Of a stretch of DNA of 64,000 bases, positions 38,520 through 48,615 are shown in pieces. The stretch is taken from positions 1-64,000 of the forward strand of contig NZ_JACHOU010000012.1 in assembly GCF_014206975.1 (NCBI RefSeq), in the 5' to 3' direction. The notes beneath the pieces are model-generated. The model was not told the DNA's origin, ran no database searches, and saw nothing but the letters and a program-made list of their open reading frames with translations. This DNA comes from Aminobacter aganoensis. Its GTDB lineage: Bacteria; Pseudomonadota; Alphaproteobacteria; Rhizobiales; Rhizobiaceae. The first letter of the stretch is position 1. Each line of letters starts with the position of its first letter. The translations under genes and the position numbers were made by a program.

Positions 38520-38658
38520 TCGACCCCCACTCCGGTTTGCTTCGCAAACCACCTCCCCCCGTTCGACGGGGGAGAGTAAAGTCGCCAGCGACTTGGTCCT
38601 TCCTCTCCCCTTTTGAGAGGGAGAGGTGCCGAGCGCGGCGAAGCGGAGTGGGGGTCGA
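38520..38658. repeat. 139-bp element with perfect 15-bp terminal inverted repeats and four internal hairpins
   Basis: TCGACCCCCACTCCG (38520-38534) is exactly inverted at 38644-38658. Inside lie four hairpins: GGTTTGC/GCAAACC (38534-38550), CTCCCCC/GGGGGAG (38553-38574), AAGTCGC/GCGACTT (38579-38594) and CCTCTCCC/GGGAGAGG (38602-38626). It sits between the Liv binding-protein and LivH genes. The form fits a miniature dispersed palindromic element; it has no coding capacity. Confidence 0.8.
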
Positions 38659-38704
38659 GTGCTCCGTTCAAGGCTGGCCCGCCAATAAACGGGCCTTGCC
38701 AAGG

Positions 38705-39841
38705 CTACATCTTGCACTGCTCGGCGTAAGCGTCGCCGTGCTTTTCGAAGGCGGTGCCGACGATCTTGTTGGTCAGCACGTCGCCTTCCTTGATCACTTC
38801 GCGCACATAGATGTTCTGAACCGGGTGGTTGTTGGTGTTGAAGGTAAACTCGCCGCGAACCGACTTGAAGTCGGCTGCCTTGAGGGCGGCGCGGAAAGCG
38901 TCCTTGTCCTTGACGCTGGCCTTGCCGAGCGCCGACAGGATCAGGTTGGCGGTGTCCCAGCTCTGGGCGGCATAGACCGAGGGCAGGCGCTTGTACTCGG
39001 CCTGGAAGGCTTCGACGAACGCCTTGTTGGCCTCGTTGTCGAGGTCCTTGGACCAGCTTGCCGAGTTCTTGACGCCGAGGGCCGCATCGCCGACCGCAGG
39101 CAAGATGTCCTGGTCGAAGGAGAAGCCGGGGCCCATCACCGGGATGTTGACGCCCGACTGGGCGTACTGCTTCATGAAGGAGATGCCCATGCCGCCAGGC
39201 AGGAAGAAGAACACCGAGTCGGCACCGGAATCGCGAATCTGGGCGATCTCGGCGGCATAGTCGGTCTGGCCGACCTGGGTGTAGGTCTCACCCGCCAGCT
39301 CGCCCTTGTAGTAGCGCTTGAAGCCGGTCAGCGAATCCTTGCCGGCCGGATAGTTCGGCGCGAGGATGAAGGTCTTCTTGTAGTCCTTGTTGGCGTACTG
39401 CCCCATCGCCTCATGGAAGTTGTCGTTCTGGTAGGCGACGTTGAAATAGTTCTGGTTGCACTTGGCGCCGGCCAGTGCCGACGGGCCGGCATTCGGCGAC
39501 AGGTAGATGATGTCCTGCGCCACCGCATTCGGCACCACGGCCATTGCGAGGTTCGACCAGATGATGCCGGTGAGCAGGTCGACCTTGTCGCTCTGGATCA
39601 TCTTTTCAGCCAGCTGCACGGCGATCTCGGGCTTCTGGGCATCGTCCTCGATGACGAGCTCGACGTCCTTGTTGCCCGACTGCTTCATGGCCAGCGCAAA
39701 CGCGTCGCGCATGTCAACGCCAAGGCCTGCGCCGCCGCCCGAAAGCGTGGTGATGACGCCGATCTTGACCGGCTCGGCATAGGCCAGGCCGGACGTCGCC
39801 AGCGACAAGCCGAAGATGCCGGCTGCAATAATCTTCTTCAT
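38705..39841 (-). CDS. Liv-type ABC transporter substrate-binding protein
   Basis: 378 aa, Peripla_BP_6 family. The signal peptide MKKIIAAGIFGLSLATSGLAYA ends near residue 22. The mature start EPVKIGVITTLSGGGAGLG and the APNYPAGKDSLTGFKRYYKG motif are typical. GGAGGGAGA precedes ATG 39841. It follows the tryptophan dioxygenase gene by 44 bp in the same operon, so the ligand is probably an aromatic amino acid or aminobenzoate. It is clearly paralogous to the orphan protein at 62064-63236. Confidence 0.92.
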   Translation of the reverse strand: MKKIIAAGIFGLSLATSGLAYAEPVKIGVITTLSGGGAGLGVDMRDAFALAMKQSGNKDVELVIEDDAQKPEIAVQLAEKMIQSDKVDLLTGIIWSNLAMAVVPNAVAQDIIYLSPNAGPSALAGAKCNQNYFNVAYQNDNFHEAMGQYANKDYKKTFILAPNYPAGKDSLTGFKRYYKGELAGETYTQVGQTDYAAEIAQIRDSGADSVFFFLPGGMGISFMKQYAQSGVNIPVMGPGFSFDQDILPAVGDAALGVKNSASWSKDLDNEANKAFVEAFQAEYKRLPSVYAAQSWDTANLILSALGKASVKDKDAFRAALKAADFKSVRGEFTFNTNNHPVQNIYVREVIKEGDVLTNKIVGTAFEKHGDAYAEQCKM

Positions 39842-39885
39842 TAGGTTCTCCCTCCGCGTGTTCTCGTTGTAACGCAAAAAATGAT

Positions 39886-40722
39886 CTAGAGCCGGGTGCG
39901 AACTTTCCAGAGTTCAGGGAACAGTTCAACCTCCAGCATCTTCTTGAGATACGAGGCGCCCGACGTTCCGCCGGTGCCGCGTTTCATGCCGATGATGCGC
40001 TCGACCGTGGTGACGTGGTTGAAGCGCCAGCGGCGGAAATAATCCTCGAAGTCGACCAGCTTCTCGGCCAGTTCGTAGAACATCCAGTAGCGCTGCGGAT
40101 CGCGGTAAATCGCCTGCCAGGCAGCCAGCACTTCCTCGCTCTCGCTGCGCGTCTCGCGCCAGTCGATCTTGTTCGCCTCGGCGCCGACGTCGAAGCCGTT
40201 GCGGGCGAGCAGGAGGATCGCCTCGTCGTAGAGCGAGGGCTGCGCGAGCACGGCTTCCAGCTTCTCGGTGAGTTCCGGCTGGTGCGCATGCGGGCGCAGC
40301 ATGGCCACGTTGCGGTTGCCGGCCATGAACTCGATCGCCCGATACTGCCACGACTGGAAGCCCGAGGACTGGCCGAGCGAGTCGCGGAACTCGGTGTATT
40401 CGCTGGGCGTCATCGTCCTGAGCACGTCCCAGGCACTGTTCAGCTGCTCGAAGATGCGCGACACGCGCGTCAGCATCTTGAAGGACGGCTCGAGGCGATC
40501 GGCGCGGATGGAACGGATGGCCGAGCTGATCTCGTGCAGCGCCAGCTTCATCCACAGCTCCGAGGTCTGATGCTGGATGATGAACAGCATCTCGTCATGG
40601 GCAGTCGACAGCGGCTCCTGCGCATCCAGCACCTTTTCCAGGTGCAGGTAGTCGCTGTAGGACATGCGATCCTTGAACGACATCTGCGCGCCCTCGGCCG
40701 AGGGATCGTATGGTTTGCTCAA
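39886..40722 (-). CDS. kynA: Tryptophan 2,3-dioxygenase
   Basis: 278 aa heme enzyme, normal bacterial length. It converts L-tryptophan to N-formylkynurenine. Hallmarks: [70 protein letters not shown] (His in RFNHVTT is the likely heme ligand). The start is inferred as TTG at 40722 with GGAG 11 nt before it. The TGA of the ligase gene overlaps it, indicating coupling. The first ATG (40683) would remove 13 residues of the usual N-terminus. Confidence 0.94.
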   Translation of the reverse strand: MSKPYDPSAEGAQMSFKDRMSYSDYLHLEKVLDAQEPLSTAHDEMLFIIQHQTSELWMKLALHEISSAIRSIRADRLEPSFKMLTRVSRIFEQLNSAWDVLRTMTPSEYTEFRDSLGQSSGFQSWQYRAIEFMAGNRNVAMLRPHAHQPELTEKLEAVLAQPSLYDEAILLLARNGFDVGAEANKIDWRETRSESEEVLAAWQAIYRDPQRYWMFYELAEKLVDFEDYFRRWRFNHVTTVERIIGMKRGTGGTSGASYLKKMLEVELFPELWKVRTRL

Positions 40723-42344
40723 TTCATCTTCTCCGCGCGGAGCCGGAAGCGCTGGATCTTGCCGGTCTGGGTCTTGGGCAGGGCGTCGATGAACTTCACC
40801 GAGCGTGGGTATTTGTAGGGCGCGATCGTTGCCTTCACATGGTCCTGCAGGCGCTTGACGGTTGCGGCATCTGCCGCCACGCCTTGCGCCAGCACGACAT
40901 AGGCTTCGACGATCTGGCCGCGTTCGCCGTCCTCGGCACCGATGACGGCGCATTCGGCGACTTCGGGGTGCGCAAACAACGCCGCCTCGACCTCGGGGCC
41001 GGCAATGTTGTAGCCGGCGCTGACGATCATGTCGTCGGAGCGGGCTGCGAAGTGGAAGAAACCGTCCTCGTCCTGCAGGAAGGCATCGCCGGTCAGGTTC
41101 CAGCCATCGCGGACATATTCGAGCTGGCGGTCATCCGACATGTAGCGACAGCCGGTCGGGCCGCGCACGGCAAGCTTGCCCACCGTGCCGCGCGGCACCT
41201 CGTTCATGTCGGCGTCGACGACACGCGCTTCGTAGCCGCCTACCGGCTTGCCGGTGGAGGCAGGCTTCATGTCCTCGAAGCGGTTGGAAATGAAGATGTG
41301 CAGCATCTCGGTGGCGCCGATGCCATCGAGGATCGGCTTGCCGGTCTTCTCGGTCCATTCGTCGAACACCGGCCCCGGCAGCGTTTCGCCGGCCGAAACC
41401 GCGACGCGCAGCGACGACAGATCGGCACCCTCGTCCATCGCCTTCAGCATCGCGCGGTAGGCGGTAGGGGCGGTGAACGAGATCGTCGCCTTGTAGGTCT
41501 CGATGATGTGGACCATGTTGGGCGGCGTGGCCTGCTCGAGCAGCGTCGCGGCCGCACCGAAGCGCAGCGGGAAGATGGCGAGACCGCCGAGGCCGAAGGT
41601 GAAGGCAAGAGGCGGAGAACCGACGAAGACGTCGTCCGGCGTCACCGACAGCACTTCCCTCGCATAGGCGTCGGCGATGATCAGCAGGTCGCGATGGAAA
41701 TGCATCGTCGCCTTGGGAACACCCGTCGTGCCGGAGGTGAAGCCGAGCAGGGCGACATCGTCGCGGCCGGTCTTCACCGCCTCGAAGACCACCGGCTTGT
41801 CGAGGGCGATACGGTCGAGCTCGGCATCGTGGTTGGCAGTGCCGTCGAAGCCGATGACCTTCTTGAGGAAGGGGCTGTCCTTGGCACAGGCGACCATCTC
41901 GTCCATCAGGCGGGTGTCGCACAGAGCTATGGTGATCTCGGCCTTGTCGACGATCTTGGCCAGTTCGCCGGCGCGCAGCATCGGCATGGTGTTGACGACG
42001 ACGGCACCGGCCTTGGTGGCAGCAAGCCAGCAGGCGACCATTGCCGGGTTGTTGGCCGAGCGGATCAGCACCCGGTTGCCCGGCTTGACGCCGTAGTTTT
42101 CGACCAGCGCATGCGCCAGCCGGTTGGTCCAGTCGGAGAGTTCCTTGTAGGTACGGCGGCGACCGTTGCCGATCAGCGCGGTGTGATCGCCCAGGCCCTT
42201 TTCGACCAGCCGGTCGGTCAGCTCAACGCCGGCATTGAGATGTTCGGGATAGTCGAAACCGTCGAGCAGGAACGTCGGCCATTGGTCCTCCGGCGGGAGG
42301 TTGTCGCGCGTGAAGGTGTCGATATGCGCTGACGGTCCAAGCAT
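40719..42344 (-). CDS. 2-aminobenzoate-CoA ligase (benzoate-CoA ligase family)
   Basis: 541 aa AMP-forming ligase. The P-loop is [18 protein letters not shown], a later motif [15 protein letters not shown], then [33 protein letters not shown] and the C-terminal lysine region [14 protein letters not shown]. It activates an aromatic acid to its CoA ester. Coupling with tryptophan dioxygenase and the nearby kynureninase and monooxygenase/reductase favours anthranilate. It is the first gene of the ligase/kynA/Liv operon. Start ATG 42344 ([11 protein letters not shown]). A candidate MarR site lies about 220 bp upstream. Confidence 0.9.
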   Translation of the reverse strand: MLGPSAHIDTFTRDNLPPEDQWPTFLLDGFDYPEHLNAGVELTDRLVEKGLGDHTALIGNGRRRTYKELSDWTNRLAHALVENYGVKPGNRVLIRSANNPAMVACWLAATKAGAVVVNTMPMLRAGELAKIVDKAEITIALCDTRLMDEMVACAKDSPFLKKVIGFDGTANHDAELDRIALDKPVVFEAVKTGRDDVALLGFTSGTTGVPKATMHFHRDLLIIADAYAREVLSVTPDDVFVGSPPLAFTFGLGGLAIFPLRFGAAATLLEQATPPNMVHIIETYKATISFTAPTAYRAMLKAMDEGADLSSLRVAVSAGETLPGPVFDEWTEKTGKPILDGIGATEMLHIFISNRFEDMKPASTGKPVGGYEARVVDADMNEVPRGTVGKLAVRGPTGCRYMSDDRQLEYVRDGWNLTGDAFLQDEDGFFHFAARSDDMIVSAGYNIAGPEVEAALFAHPEVAECAVIGAEDGERGQIVEAYVVLAQGVAADAATVKRLQDHVKATIAPYKYPRSVKFIDALPKTQTGKIQRFRLRAEKMN

Positions 42345-42561
42345 TCTGCGGCTGTTCCCTATCTGCTTCCTCACCGTGGCGCGACTGTGCCCGGCTTTGC
42401 TGTCTATCTGCATTCTCTGGGGGAGGGGTCGCATCGGCGGCCGCTGCGCAGTGCCTTCAAGGAAGGCGGGCGTGGAAGAAACTTCGGCACGTCTTGCGGG
42501 CGGCGCAGCGAGACCTCCCATTCTCGACTGGACGGCCCGCAGAATGGCATCAGTCCCAATT

Positions 42562-42579
42562 TATTTCAAGCCTAAAGTT
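42562..42579. promoter_or_regulatory. Second copy of the MarR-type palindrome, between the ligase and formamidase genes
   Basis: TATTTCAAGCCTAAAGTT matches the site at 28410-28427 at 15 of 18 positions, including TTCAAGC and TAAAGTT. It lies in the 316-bp region (42345-42660) separating the ligase operon and the formamidase gene, nearer the latter. Nothing else was recognised in that region. Confidence 0.55.
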
Positions 42580-42660
42580 TTTGACGAGGGAAGCATTGAC
42601 GACGCCGCCGACGCTGGCCATTGCTAGCAGCCTGAAACGATGCCGCCAGGGAGTGTGCCG

Positions 42661-43491
42661 GTGCTCGAACATCACATCGACGATTGGGACAATGCTTATA
42701 CCAATGGCGCCAACATCGCCGGCGGCGACCGCTGGCCGGCGGCCTGGGTGGAACCGGCCCGGGCGTTTCGCGATGCGCTGGCTTCGGCCGGGCGGGCAAA
42801 ACTCGACATCGCCTATGGCGACAAGCCGCGCAACCGGCTCGATCTGTTCTTGCCCGAGGGCATGCCCAGGGGGCTCGTGGTCTTCGTGCATGGCGGCTAC
42901 TGGATGGCGCTCGACAAGAGCTTCTGGTCGCATCTGTCGGCAGGCCCGATTGCCAACGGCTACGCGGTGGCGATGCCGTCCTACACGCTGTGCCCCGAAA
43001 TCCGCATCGCCGGCATCGTCGCGGAGATAGGCGCTGCGATCGGCAAGGCGGCCGAAATGGTGGATGGCTCCCTGATGCTGACCGGGCATTCGGCCGGCGG
43101 CCACCTGGTTTCCCGCATGGTCGCGGCAGGCTCGCCGCTCGCGCCGCAGGTTCAGGCCCGCGTCCGTCATGTCGTGTCGATCTCGGGCCTGCACGACCTG
43201 CGCCCGCTGATCAGTACCGGCATGAACGGGACACTCGGGATCGACGAAGCCGAGGCACTGGCCGAGAGCCCGGCCTTGCTGCGTCCGATGGACGACACCC
43301 GCATCACCTGCTGGGTCGGCGGCGGCGAGCGCGCCGAATTCGTCCGCCAGAACGCGCTTCTCGCCAACATCTGGACTGGCCTAGGCGCCACGACGTTGAC
43401 CGTAGTGGAGCCCGACCGTCACCATTTCAACATTATCGACGGCCTTGCCGATGCGAACCATCAGCTGACCCGCACGCTGCTTTCGGATTGA
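42661..43491 (+). CDS. Alpha/beta hydrolase, probable kynurenine formamidase
   Basis: 276 aa. The oxyanion motif HGGYW (77-81) and nucleophile GHSAGGHL (Ser144) are the pair seen in BNA7/AFMID-type kynurenine formamidases. It would hydrolyse N-formylkynurenine to kynurenine and formate. It is not the metal-dependent KynB type. Start: GTG 42661 is favoured by AGGGAG 7 nt before it; the ATG at 42640 has no ribosome site but would add seven residues. It stands divergent from the ligase/kynA operon with a shared MarR-type site, completing the tryptophan-to-anthranilate route. Confidence 0.82.
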   Translation: MLEHHIDDWDNAYTNGANIAGGDRWPAAWVEPARAFRDALASAGRAKLDIAYGDKPRNRLDLFLPEGMPRGLVVFVHGGYWMALDKSFWSHLSAGPIANGYAVAMPSYTLCPEIRIAGIVAEIGAAIGKAAEMVDGSLMLTGHSAGGHLVSRMVAAGSPLAPQVQARVRHVVSISGLHDLRPLISTGMNGTLGIDEAEALAESPALLRPMDDTRITCWVGGGERAEFVRQNALLANIWTGLGATTLTVVEPDRHHFNIIDGLADANHQLTRTLLSD

Positions 43492-43552
43492 CCGCGCCGC
43501 GGGGCGGAGAAGGTTGATGTCGCAGCCTTGGCAAGGAGGCCAATCCAAAGCT

Positions 43553-43578
43553 CCGGCATCCCGCCACGGCGATGCCGG
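43553..43578. terminator. Hairpin between convergent formamidase and LysR genes
   Basis: CCGGCATC and GATGCCGG form a perfect 8-bp stem around a 10-nt loop in the 102-bp convergent gap. No T-tract follows on either side, so it is only terminator-like. Confidence 0.45.
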
Positions 43579-43593
43579 CAGCGCTGCTGCTGA

Positions 43594-44508
43594 CTAGCCG
43601 ATCGGCTTCGTCATCGTGCCGTCGCCGACCAGCCGTTCCCTGAGCGTGTCGATGAAGTTGAGTACCGGCCGCGACAGCTGGGTGTCGCGCAGGGTGGCGA
43701 TGCCGTAATCGTTCCACAGTGGCGGCGAGAAGGGCCTCATCACCACCCGGTCGGACTTGAGCAGGTTGCCGATCAGTGCCGGGATGATCGAGACGCCGAT
43801 GCCTTCGGCGACCATCGCCACACTGGATTCGACCGAATGCGTCTCGACGCGGCAGCGCACCGTGCCCTGGGCATGCCGCAGCCGCTCCTCGATGTCCTCG
43901 CGGCTCGACCGCAAGCGGCCGAGCAGCACAAGGTCGGTGCGCGACAGGTCGTCGGCGCTGACTGTCTCGCGTTCGGCGAGCGGATGGCCGACGGGCAGTG
44001 CGCAGAGTTGGCCGCTGGACACAAGCGGCATGGTCTGCAGCCCACGATCCTCGGTCGGCAGTCGGACGAAGCCGAAATCGACCGTACGGCCCATGACCGC
44101 GCGCTCGATGGCGTCGTAGGGTCCGGCCACCAGCTCGATACTGACTTCGCTCTGCGCGGCCAGGAAGTCGCGCACCAGTCCCGGCAGCAGCGTGGTCGTC
44201 AGCGAATGCGGAAAACCCATCTTGATCAGCGTCTTGCCCGACCAGCCGGCACTGAGCTCGTCGGTGCGACGCTTGAGGCGGGCAAGCACATCGGACAATT
44301 CGCCGACTTCCTGAAGCAGGGCGGTGGCCTCGGGCTTGGGGACCAGACGGCCCTTCTCGCGCCGGAACAGCTCCAGCCCTATTTCCTGCTCGAGGCTGGT
44401 CAGCTGCCTGCTGATGGCCGACTGCGACAGGCTGAGTACGCCGGAGGCGCCGATGGTCGAGCCGGTCTGCATGACGGCCCGGAACACTTCGAGCTGGCGC
44501 AGGTTCAT
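43594..44508 (-). CDS. LysR-family transcriptional regulator
   Basis: 304 aa. The N-terminal winged helix (MNLRQLEVFRAVMQTGSTIGASGVLSLSQSAISRQLTSLEQEIGLELFRREKGRL, about 1-58) is followed by a LysR substrate-binding domain. The start at 44508 was chosen because it opens the canonical helix-turn-helix. It diverges from the dipeptide-type ABC operon with a 212-bp gap, so it probably controls that operon and the CocE-like hydrolase. The co-inducer is unknown. Confidence 0.92.
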   Translation of the reverse strand: MNLRQLEVFRAVMQTGSTIGASGVLSLSQSAISRQLTSLEQEIGLELFRREKGRLVPKPEATALLQEVGELSDVLARLKRRTDELSAGWSGKTLIKMGFPHSLTTTLLPGLVRDFLAAQSEVSIELVAGPYDAIERAVMGRTVDFGFVRLPTEDRGLQTMPLVSSGQLCALPVGHPLAERETVSADDLSRTDLVLLGRLRSSREDIEERLRHAQGTVRCRVETHSVESSVAMVAEGIGVSIIPALIGNLLKSDRVVMRPFSPPLWNDYGIATLRDTQLSRPVLNFIDTLRERLVGDGTMTKPIG

Positions 44509-44720
44509 GCGCGCGCGCCTGACGTGGGCAAGCCGGTCACCGCCGAAACACCGTGGGCGCATCAGGCAATGCACAAAACTCATAAGATTGCGCCTCTGTC
44601 GACGTCACTGCTAACTCGATCCTCAAATGGCAGCCGGTCGAACCGGCGCAGCGAGGAGAACACTCTTTTGCCACCCAAGCCAAGCCCTTGCGGGCGAGCC
44701 AGGCCACACGGTCGCGCACT

Positions 44721-45695
44721 ATGACCGTCTTCATCATCCGCCGCGTCGTACAAAGCCTGCTCGTGCTGTTTGCGACGTCGGTCCTCGTCTTCATCGGCAT
44801 CTATGCCATCGGCAACCCGATCGACATCATGATCCCCGCCGACGCCAGCGCTGTCGAGCGCGAGGCGGCCATCCAGGCGCTCGGCCTCGACCGTCCGCTG
44901 ATCGCGCAATACTGGTCGTTCCTGGTCGATGCGCTGCAAGGCGATCTCGGCCGTTCCTTCGTCTTCAACCAGCCCGCCGTCGGCCTGATCTTCCAGCGCC
45001 TGCCCGCCACGCTGGAACTGGCCTTCGTGGCTCTGGCCATCGCGCTGATCCTCGGCATTCCGCTCGGCCTCATCGCCGGCCTCAGGCCGAAGTCGGTCGC
45101 CGATGAAACCATCATGACCGGCTCGATCCTCGGCTTCTCCCTGCCCAATTTCTGGCAGGGCATGATGCTGATCATGATCTTCTCGATCTGGCTCGGCTGG
45201 CTGCCGTCTTCGGGCCGCGGCGAGACCGGCGAGATCTTCGGCGTCACCACCAGCCTGGCCAGCCTCGACGGGCTCAAGCACCTGATCCTGCCGGCAACCA
45301 ACCTCGCGCTGTTCAAGCTGTCGTTGGTGATCCGGCTGACACGCACAGGCGTGCGCGAGACGATGCCGCTCGACTTCATCAAGTTCGCCCGCGCCAAGGG
45401 CCTGTCGGAGCGCCGTATCGTCTCGGTGCACGTGATGAAGAACATCATGATCCCGATCGTGACGGTCGTCGGCATGGAATTCGGCTCGGTCATCGCCTTT
45501 GCCGTCGTCACCGAAACCATCTTCGCCTGGCCCGGCATCGGCAAACTGCTGATCGATTCCATCACCGTGCTCGACCGGCCCGTTGTCGTCGCCTACCTGC
45601 TCGTGGTCGTGACGATGTTCATCGTCATCAACCTTCTCGTCGACATCGTCTACTCGATGCTCGATCCCCGCATACGGCTGGGAGACGGCCAATGA
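44721..45695 (+). CDS. Dipeptide/oligopeptide-type ABC transporter permease (DppB-like)
   Basis: 324 aa, six helices. The N-terminus MTVFIIRRVVQSLLVLFATSVLVFIGI and the loop DFIKFARAKGLSERRIVSVHVMKN are DppB/OppB features. ATG 44721 opens the usual DppB N-terminus; no clear Shine-Dalgarno is present, and a TTG at 44688 in frame is less likely. It is the first gene of a six-gene operon. Confidence 0.9.
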   Translation: MTVFIIRRVVQSLLVLFATSVLVFIGIYAIGNPIDIMIPADASAVEREAAIQALGLDRPLIAQYWSFLVDALQGDLGRSFVFNQPAVGLIFQRLPATLELAFVALAIALILGIPLGLIAGLRPKSVADETIMTGSILGFSLPNFWQGMMLIMIFSIWLGWLPSSGRGETGEIFGVTTSLASLDGLKHLILPATNLALFKLSLVIRLTRTGVRETMPLDFIKFARAKGLSERRIVSVHVMKNIMIPIVTVVGMEFGSVIAFAVVTETIFAWPGIGKLLIDSITVLDRPVVVAYLLVVVTMFIVINLLVDIVYSMLDPRIRLGDGQ

Positions 45696-46597
45696 TCGCG
45701 GCTGTGCTCAAGCTCAACGACAACCAGGCCTTCTGGGCGCGCTCCCTGCGCGGCATCCTGGAAAGCCCCAAGGCCACCATCGGCCTGGTCGCCTGCCTGT
45801 TCCTCATCCTCGCCGCAGCCTTCGGCCCGTATCTCGTGCCGCAGAACCCTTATGACCTGGCGGCCATCGACTTCTTCGATGCCCGGCTGCCGCCGATGTC
45901 GGAAAGCATGAACGGCACGCTCTACCTGCTCGGCACCGACGGACAAGGGCGCGACATGCTGTCGGCCATGGTCTACGGCCTGCGCACCTCGATGGGCGTC
46001 GGCCTGTTTGCCGGCGTGGTCGCGCTCGGCGTCGGCACGGCGCTCGGCCTTGCCGCCGCCTATTTCGGCGGCCGCATAGACACGCTGATCATGCGCCTCG
46101 TCGACCTGATGCTGGGCTTTCCCACCATTCTCGTCGCGCTGATGCTTCTGGCGCTGCTCGGTCAGGGCGTGTGGAAGGTGGTGCTTGCGCTGGTCATCGT
46201 GCAGTGGGCGCAATTCGCCCGCGCGGTGCGCGCCGCGGCCCTCGTCGAACGCGGCAAGGAATATGTCGAGGCCGCTGCCTCGCTCGGCCTGTCCAAGCCG
46301 CGCATCCTGTTTGGCCACATGCTGCCCAACTGCCTGCCGCCAATCATCGTCATCGGCACGCTGCAGATCGCCAACGCCATTTCGGCGGAAGCGACGCTGT
46401 CCTTCCTCGGCATCGGCCTGCCCATCACCGAGCCGTCGCTCGGCCTTTTGATCGCCAATGGCTATCAGACGCTGCTGTCGGGCCAGTACTGGATCTCGGT
46501 CTATCCAGGCCTGCTGCTTCTGGCGCTCGTCTTCAGCATCAACATCGTCGGCGACCGGCTGCGCGAAGTGCTCAACCCCCGTCTGGCGGAGCGCTGA
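45692..46597 (+). CDS. Dipeptide/oligopeptide-type ABC transporter permease (DppC-like)
   Basis: 301 aa. After a short cytoplasmic N-terminus there is a long first helix, GTDGQGRDMLSAMVYGLRTSMGVGL and the loop YVEAAASLGLSKPRILFGHMLPN, characteristic of DppC/OppC. Its ATG overlaps the DppB-like stop by 4 bp. It completes the channel. Confidence 0.92.
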   Translation: MIAAVLKLNDNQAFWARSLRGILESPKATIGLVACLFLILAAAFGPYLVPQNPYDLAAIDFFDARLPPMSESMNGTLYLLGTDGQGRDMLSAMVYGLRTSMGVGLFAGVVALGVGTALGLAAAYFGGRIDTLIMRLVDLMLGFPTILVALMLLALLGQGVWKVVLALVIVQWAQFARAVRAAALVERGKEYVEAAASLGLSKPRILFGHMLPNCLPPIIVIGTLQIANAISAEATLSFLGIGLPITEPSLGLLIANGYQTLLSGQYWISVYPGLLLLALVFSINIVGDRLREVLNPRLAER

Positions 46598-46598
46598 G

Positions 46599-47564
46599 AT
46601 GACGCTCAAGGTCGAAAACCTCTCCACACATTTCTTCACCCGCGAGGGTGTCGCCAAGGCGGTCGACGGCGTGTCCTTCGAGGTCGGCCGTGGCGAAATC
46701 CTCGGGCTTGTCGGCGAATCCGGCTCGGGCAAGTCGATCACCGGCTTTTCCATCCTCGGACTTGTCGACCCGCCCGGGCGCGTGACCGGCGGCAAGATCC
46801 TGTTCCAGGGGCAGGACCTGGTCGGGCGCTCGCCACATGAGATGCGCGCCATCCGGGGCAAGCGGATCGCCATGATCTTCCAGGACCCGATGATGACGCT
46901 CAACCCGGTGCTGTCGATCGAGACCCAGATGGTCGAGACAGTGCGCGCCCATGACAAGGTGTCGAAGGCCGAAGCGCGCGCCCGTGCCGTCGAGGCGCTC
47001 GGCCTCGTAGGCATTCCTTCGCCGGACGAGCGGCTGGCCGCCTATCCGCACCAGTTCTCGGGCGGCATGCGCCAGCGCGTGGCGATTGCCATCGCATTGC
47101 TGCACCGGCCGGAACTGATCATCGCCGACGAGCCCACCACCGCGCTCGACGTTACCATCCAGTCGCAAATCCTGGCAGTGATCCAGCGACTGAGCACGGA
47201 GTTCGGCATGTCGCTGGTCTGGATCAGCCACGACCTCGGCGTCGTCGCTGGCCTCGCCCAAAAGGTTGCGGTCATGTATGCCGGCCGCATCGTCGAGACC
47301 GGCACGGTCGACGACGTGCTCGACCGTCCCATTCATCCCTACACCATTGGCCTGATGCGTTCCGTGCCGGCCAATCTCGACCGTGGCGAGACGCTGACGC
47401 CGATCCCCGGCATGGCGCCGTCGCCGCTCAAGCGCCCGTCGGGCTGCCCGTTCCGGCTGCGCTGCTTTGCGGCAACCGCCGCCTGCGAGGCAGAGCCTGA
47501 AGCCGCGGCCATCGACGGTCATCTCTATCGCTGCTTCAACCCGCAATTCGAGAGGGCAGCATGA
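46599..47564 (+). CDS. Dipeptide/oligopeptide-type ABC transporter ATPase (DppD-like)
   Basis: 321 aa. Walker A GESGSGKS, signature [19 protein letters not shown], Walker [14 protein letters not shown]-loop [11 protein letters not shown]. The C-terminal oligo_HPY-type tail is SGCPFRLRC. The ATG at 46599 follows the DppC stop by one base. It is the first of two ATPases. Confidence 0.93.
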   Translation: MTLKVENLSTHFFTREGVAKAVDGVSFEVGRGEILGLVGESGSGKSITGFSILGLVDPPGRVTGGKILFQGQDLVGRSPHEMRAIRGKRIAMIFQDPMMTLNPVLSIETQMVETVRAHDKVSKAEARARAVEALGLVGIPSPDERLAAYPHQFSGGMRQRVAIAIALLHRPELIIADEPTTALDVTIQSQILAVIQRLSTEFGMSLVWISHDLGVVAGLAQKVAVMYAGRIVETGTVDDVLDRPIHPYTIGLMRSVPANLDRGETLTPIPGMAPSPLKRPSGCPFRLRCFAATAACEAEPEAAAIDGHLYRCFNPQFERAA

Positions 47565-48592
47565 CTCCGCTGATCGAAGGCACCGGCGTGTCCAGGCGCT
47601 TCTCGCGCGGACTGGACTATGCCGAAAAGCTCGCACGCATGTTCGGCGCCAAGCTTGAGGAGCGCGTCGTCCACGCCGTCGACGACATCTCACTCGCGAT
47701 CAATCCCGGCGAGGTCGTCGGCCTGGTCGGCGAAAGCGGCTGCGGCAAGTCCACGCTCGGGCGCATCATGGCGGGCATCCTACCCCAGTCCGCGGGCACG
47801 CTGCACTGGGAAGGCAAGGACATCTCGGCGCTGCCGCGGCAGGAGGCCAAGGCCGTCCGGCTGACCTCGCAGATGATCTTCCAGGACCCGATGTCGTCGC
47901 TCAACCCGCGCAAGACGATCCTCGACATCGTCGGCGAGGCACCCGTGGCGCATGGCATGGTGCCCAAGCGGCAGGCCCCCGACATGGTGGCGGCACTGAT
48001 GGAGCGTGTCGGCCTCGATCCGTCCTATCTCAAGCGCTACCCGCACCAGTTCTCCGGCGGCCAGCGCCAGCGCATCGGCATCGCCCGGGCCCTGGCGGTC
48101 AAGCCCCGCTTCATCATCTGCGACGAGTCCGTCTCGGCGCTCGACGTGTCGATCCAGGCGCAGATCCTCAACCTGTTCATGGAGCTGAAGCAGGAACTGG
48201 GGCTGACCTATCTGTTCATCAGCCACGATCTCGGCGTGGTGAAGCACATCTCCGACCGCGTCGCGATCATGTATCTCGGCCGCATCGTCGAGAGCGCACC
48301 GGCCGACGCGTTCTTCGCCGCGCCCAACCATCCCTACACGGTGGCGCTGTTGTCGGAAGTGCCGACGATCAAGCAACGGCGACGCCAGTTCAACCCGGTA
48401 AAGGGCGAGATCCCGTCGCCGCTGCACCCGCCGAGCGGCTGTCACTTTCATCCTCGGTGCCCGCATGCCTTCGACCGCTGCCGCATGGAGCGGCCGCTGC
48501 TGCGCGAGATCGCTCCGGGTCATATCAGTGCCTGCCATCTCAACGAAACGCCGGTGCTTGCAATCGCTCGCCCGGCCGAGATCACGACCTAA
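47561..48592 (+). CDS. Dipeptide/oligopeptide-type ABC transporter ATPase (DppF-like)
   Basis: 343 aa. Walker A GESGCGKST, signature FSGGQRQRIGIARALAVKP, Walker B FIICDESVSALD, and the tail SGCHFHPRCPHAFDRC (oligo_HPY). It overlaps the DppD-like stop by 4 bp. Together with DppD it powers uptake of a peptide-like ligand. Confidence 0.93.
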   Translation: MTPLIEGTGVSRRFSRGLDYAEKLARMFGAKLEERVVHAVDDISLAINPGEVVGLVGESGCGKSTLGRIMAGILPQSAGTLHWEGKDISALPRQEAKAVRLTSQMIFQDPMSSLNPRKTILDIVGEAPVAHGMVPKRQAPDMVAALMERVGLDPSYLKRYPHQFSGGQRQRIGIARALAVKPRFIICDESVSALDVSIQAQILNLFMELKQELGLTYLFISHDLGVVKHISDRVAIMYLGRIVESAPADAFFAAPNHPYTVALLSEVPTIKQRRRQFNPVKGEIPSPLHPPSGCHFHPRCPHAFDRCRMERPLLREIAPGHISACHLNETPVLAIARPAEITT

Positions 48593-48615
48593 CCAACACA
48601 AGGGGAGCCTAAAAA

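Noticed and set aside
42684-43517. Alternative 277-codon plus frame overlapping the formamidase
   Set aside because: It is the +2 shadow of the alpha/beta hydrolase, which carries HGGYW and GHSAGG motifs in the true frame.
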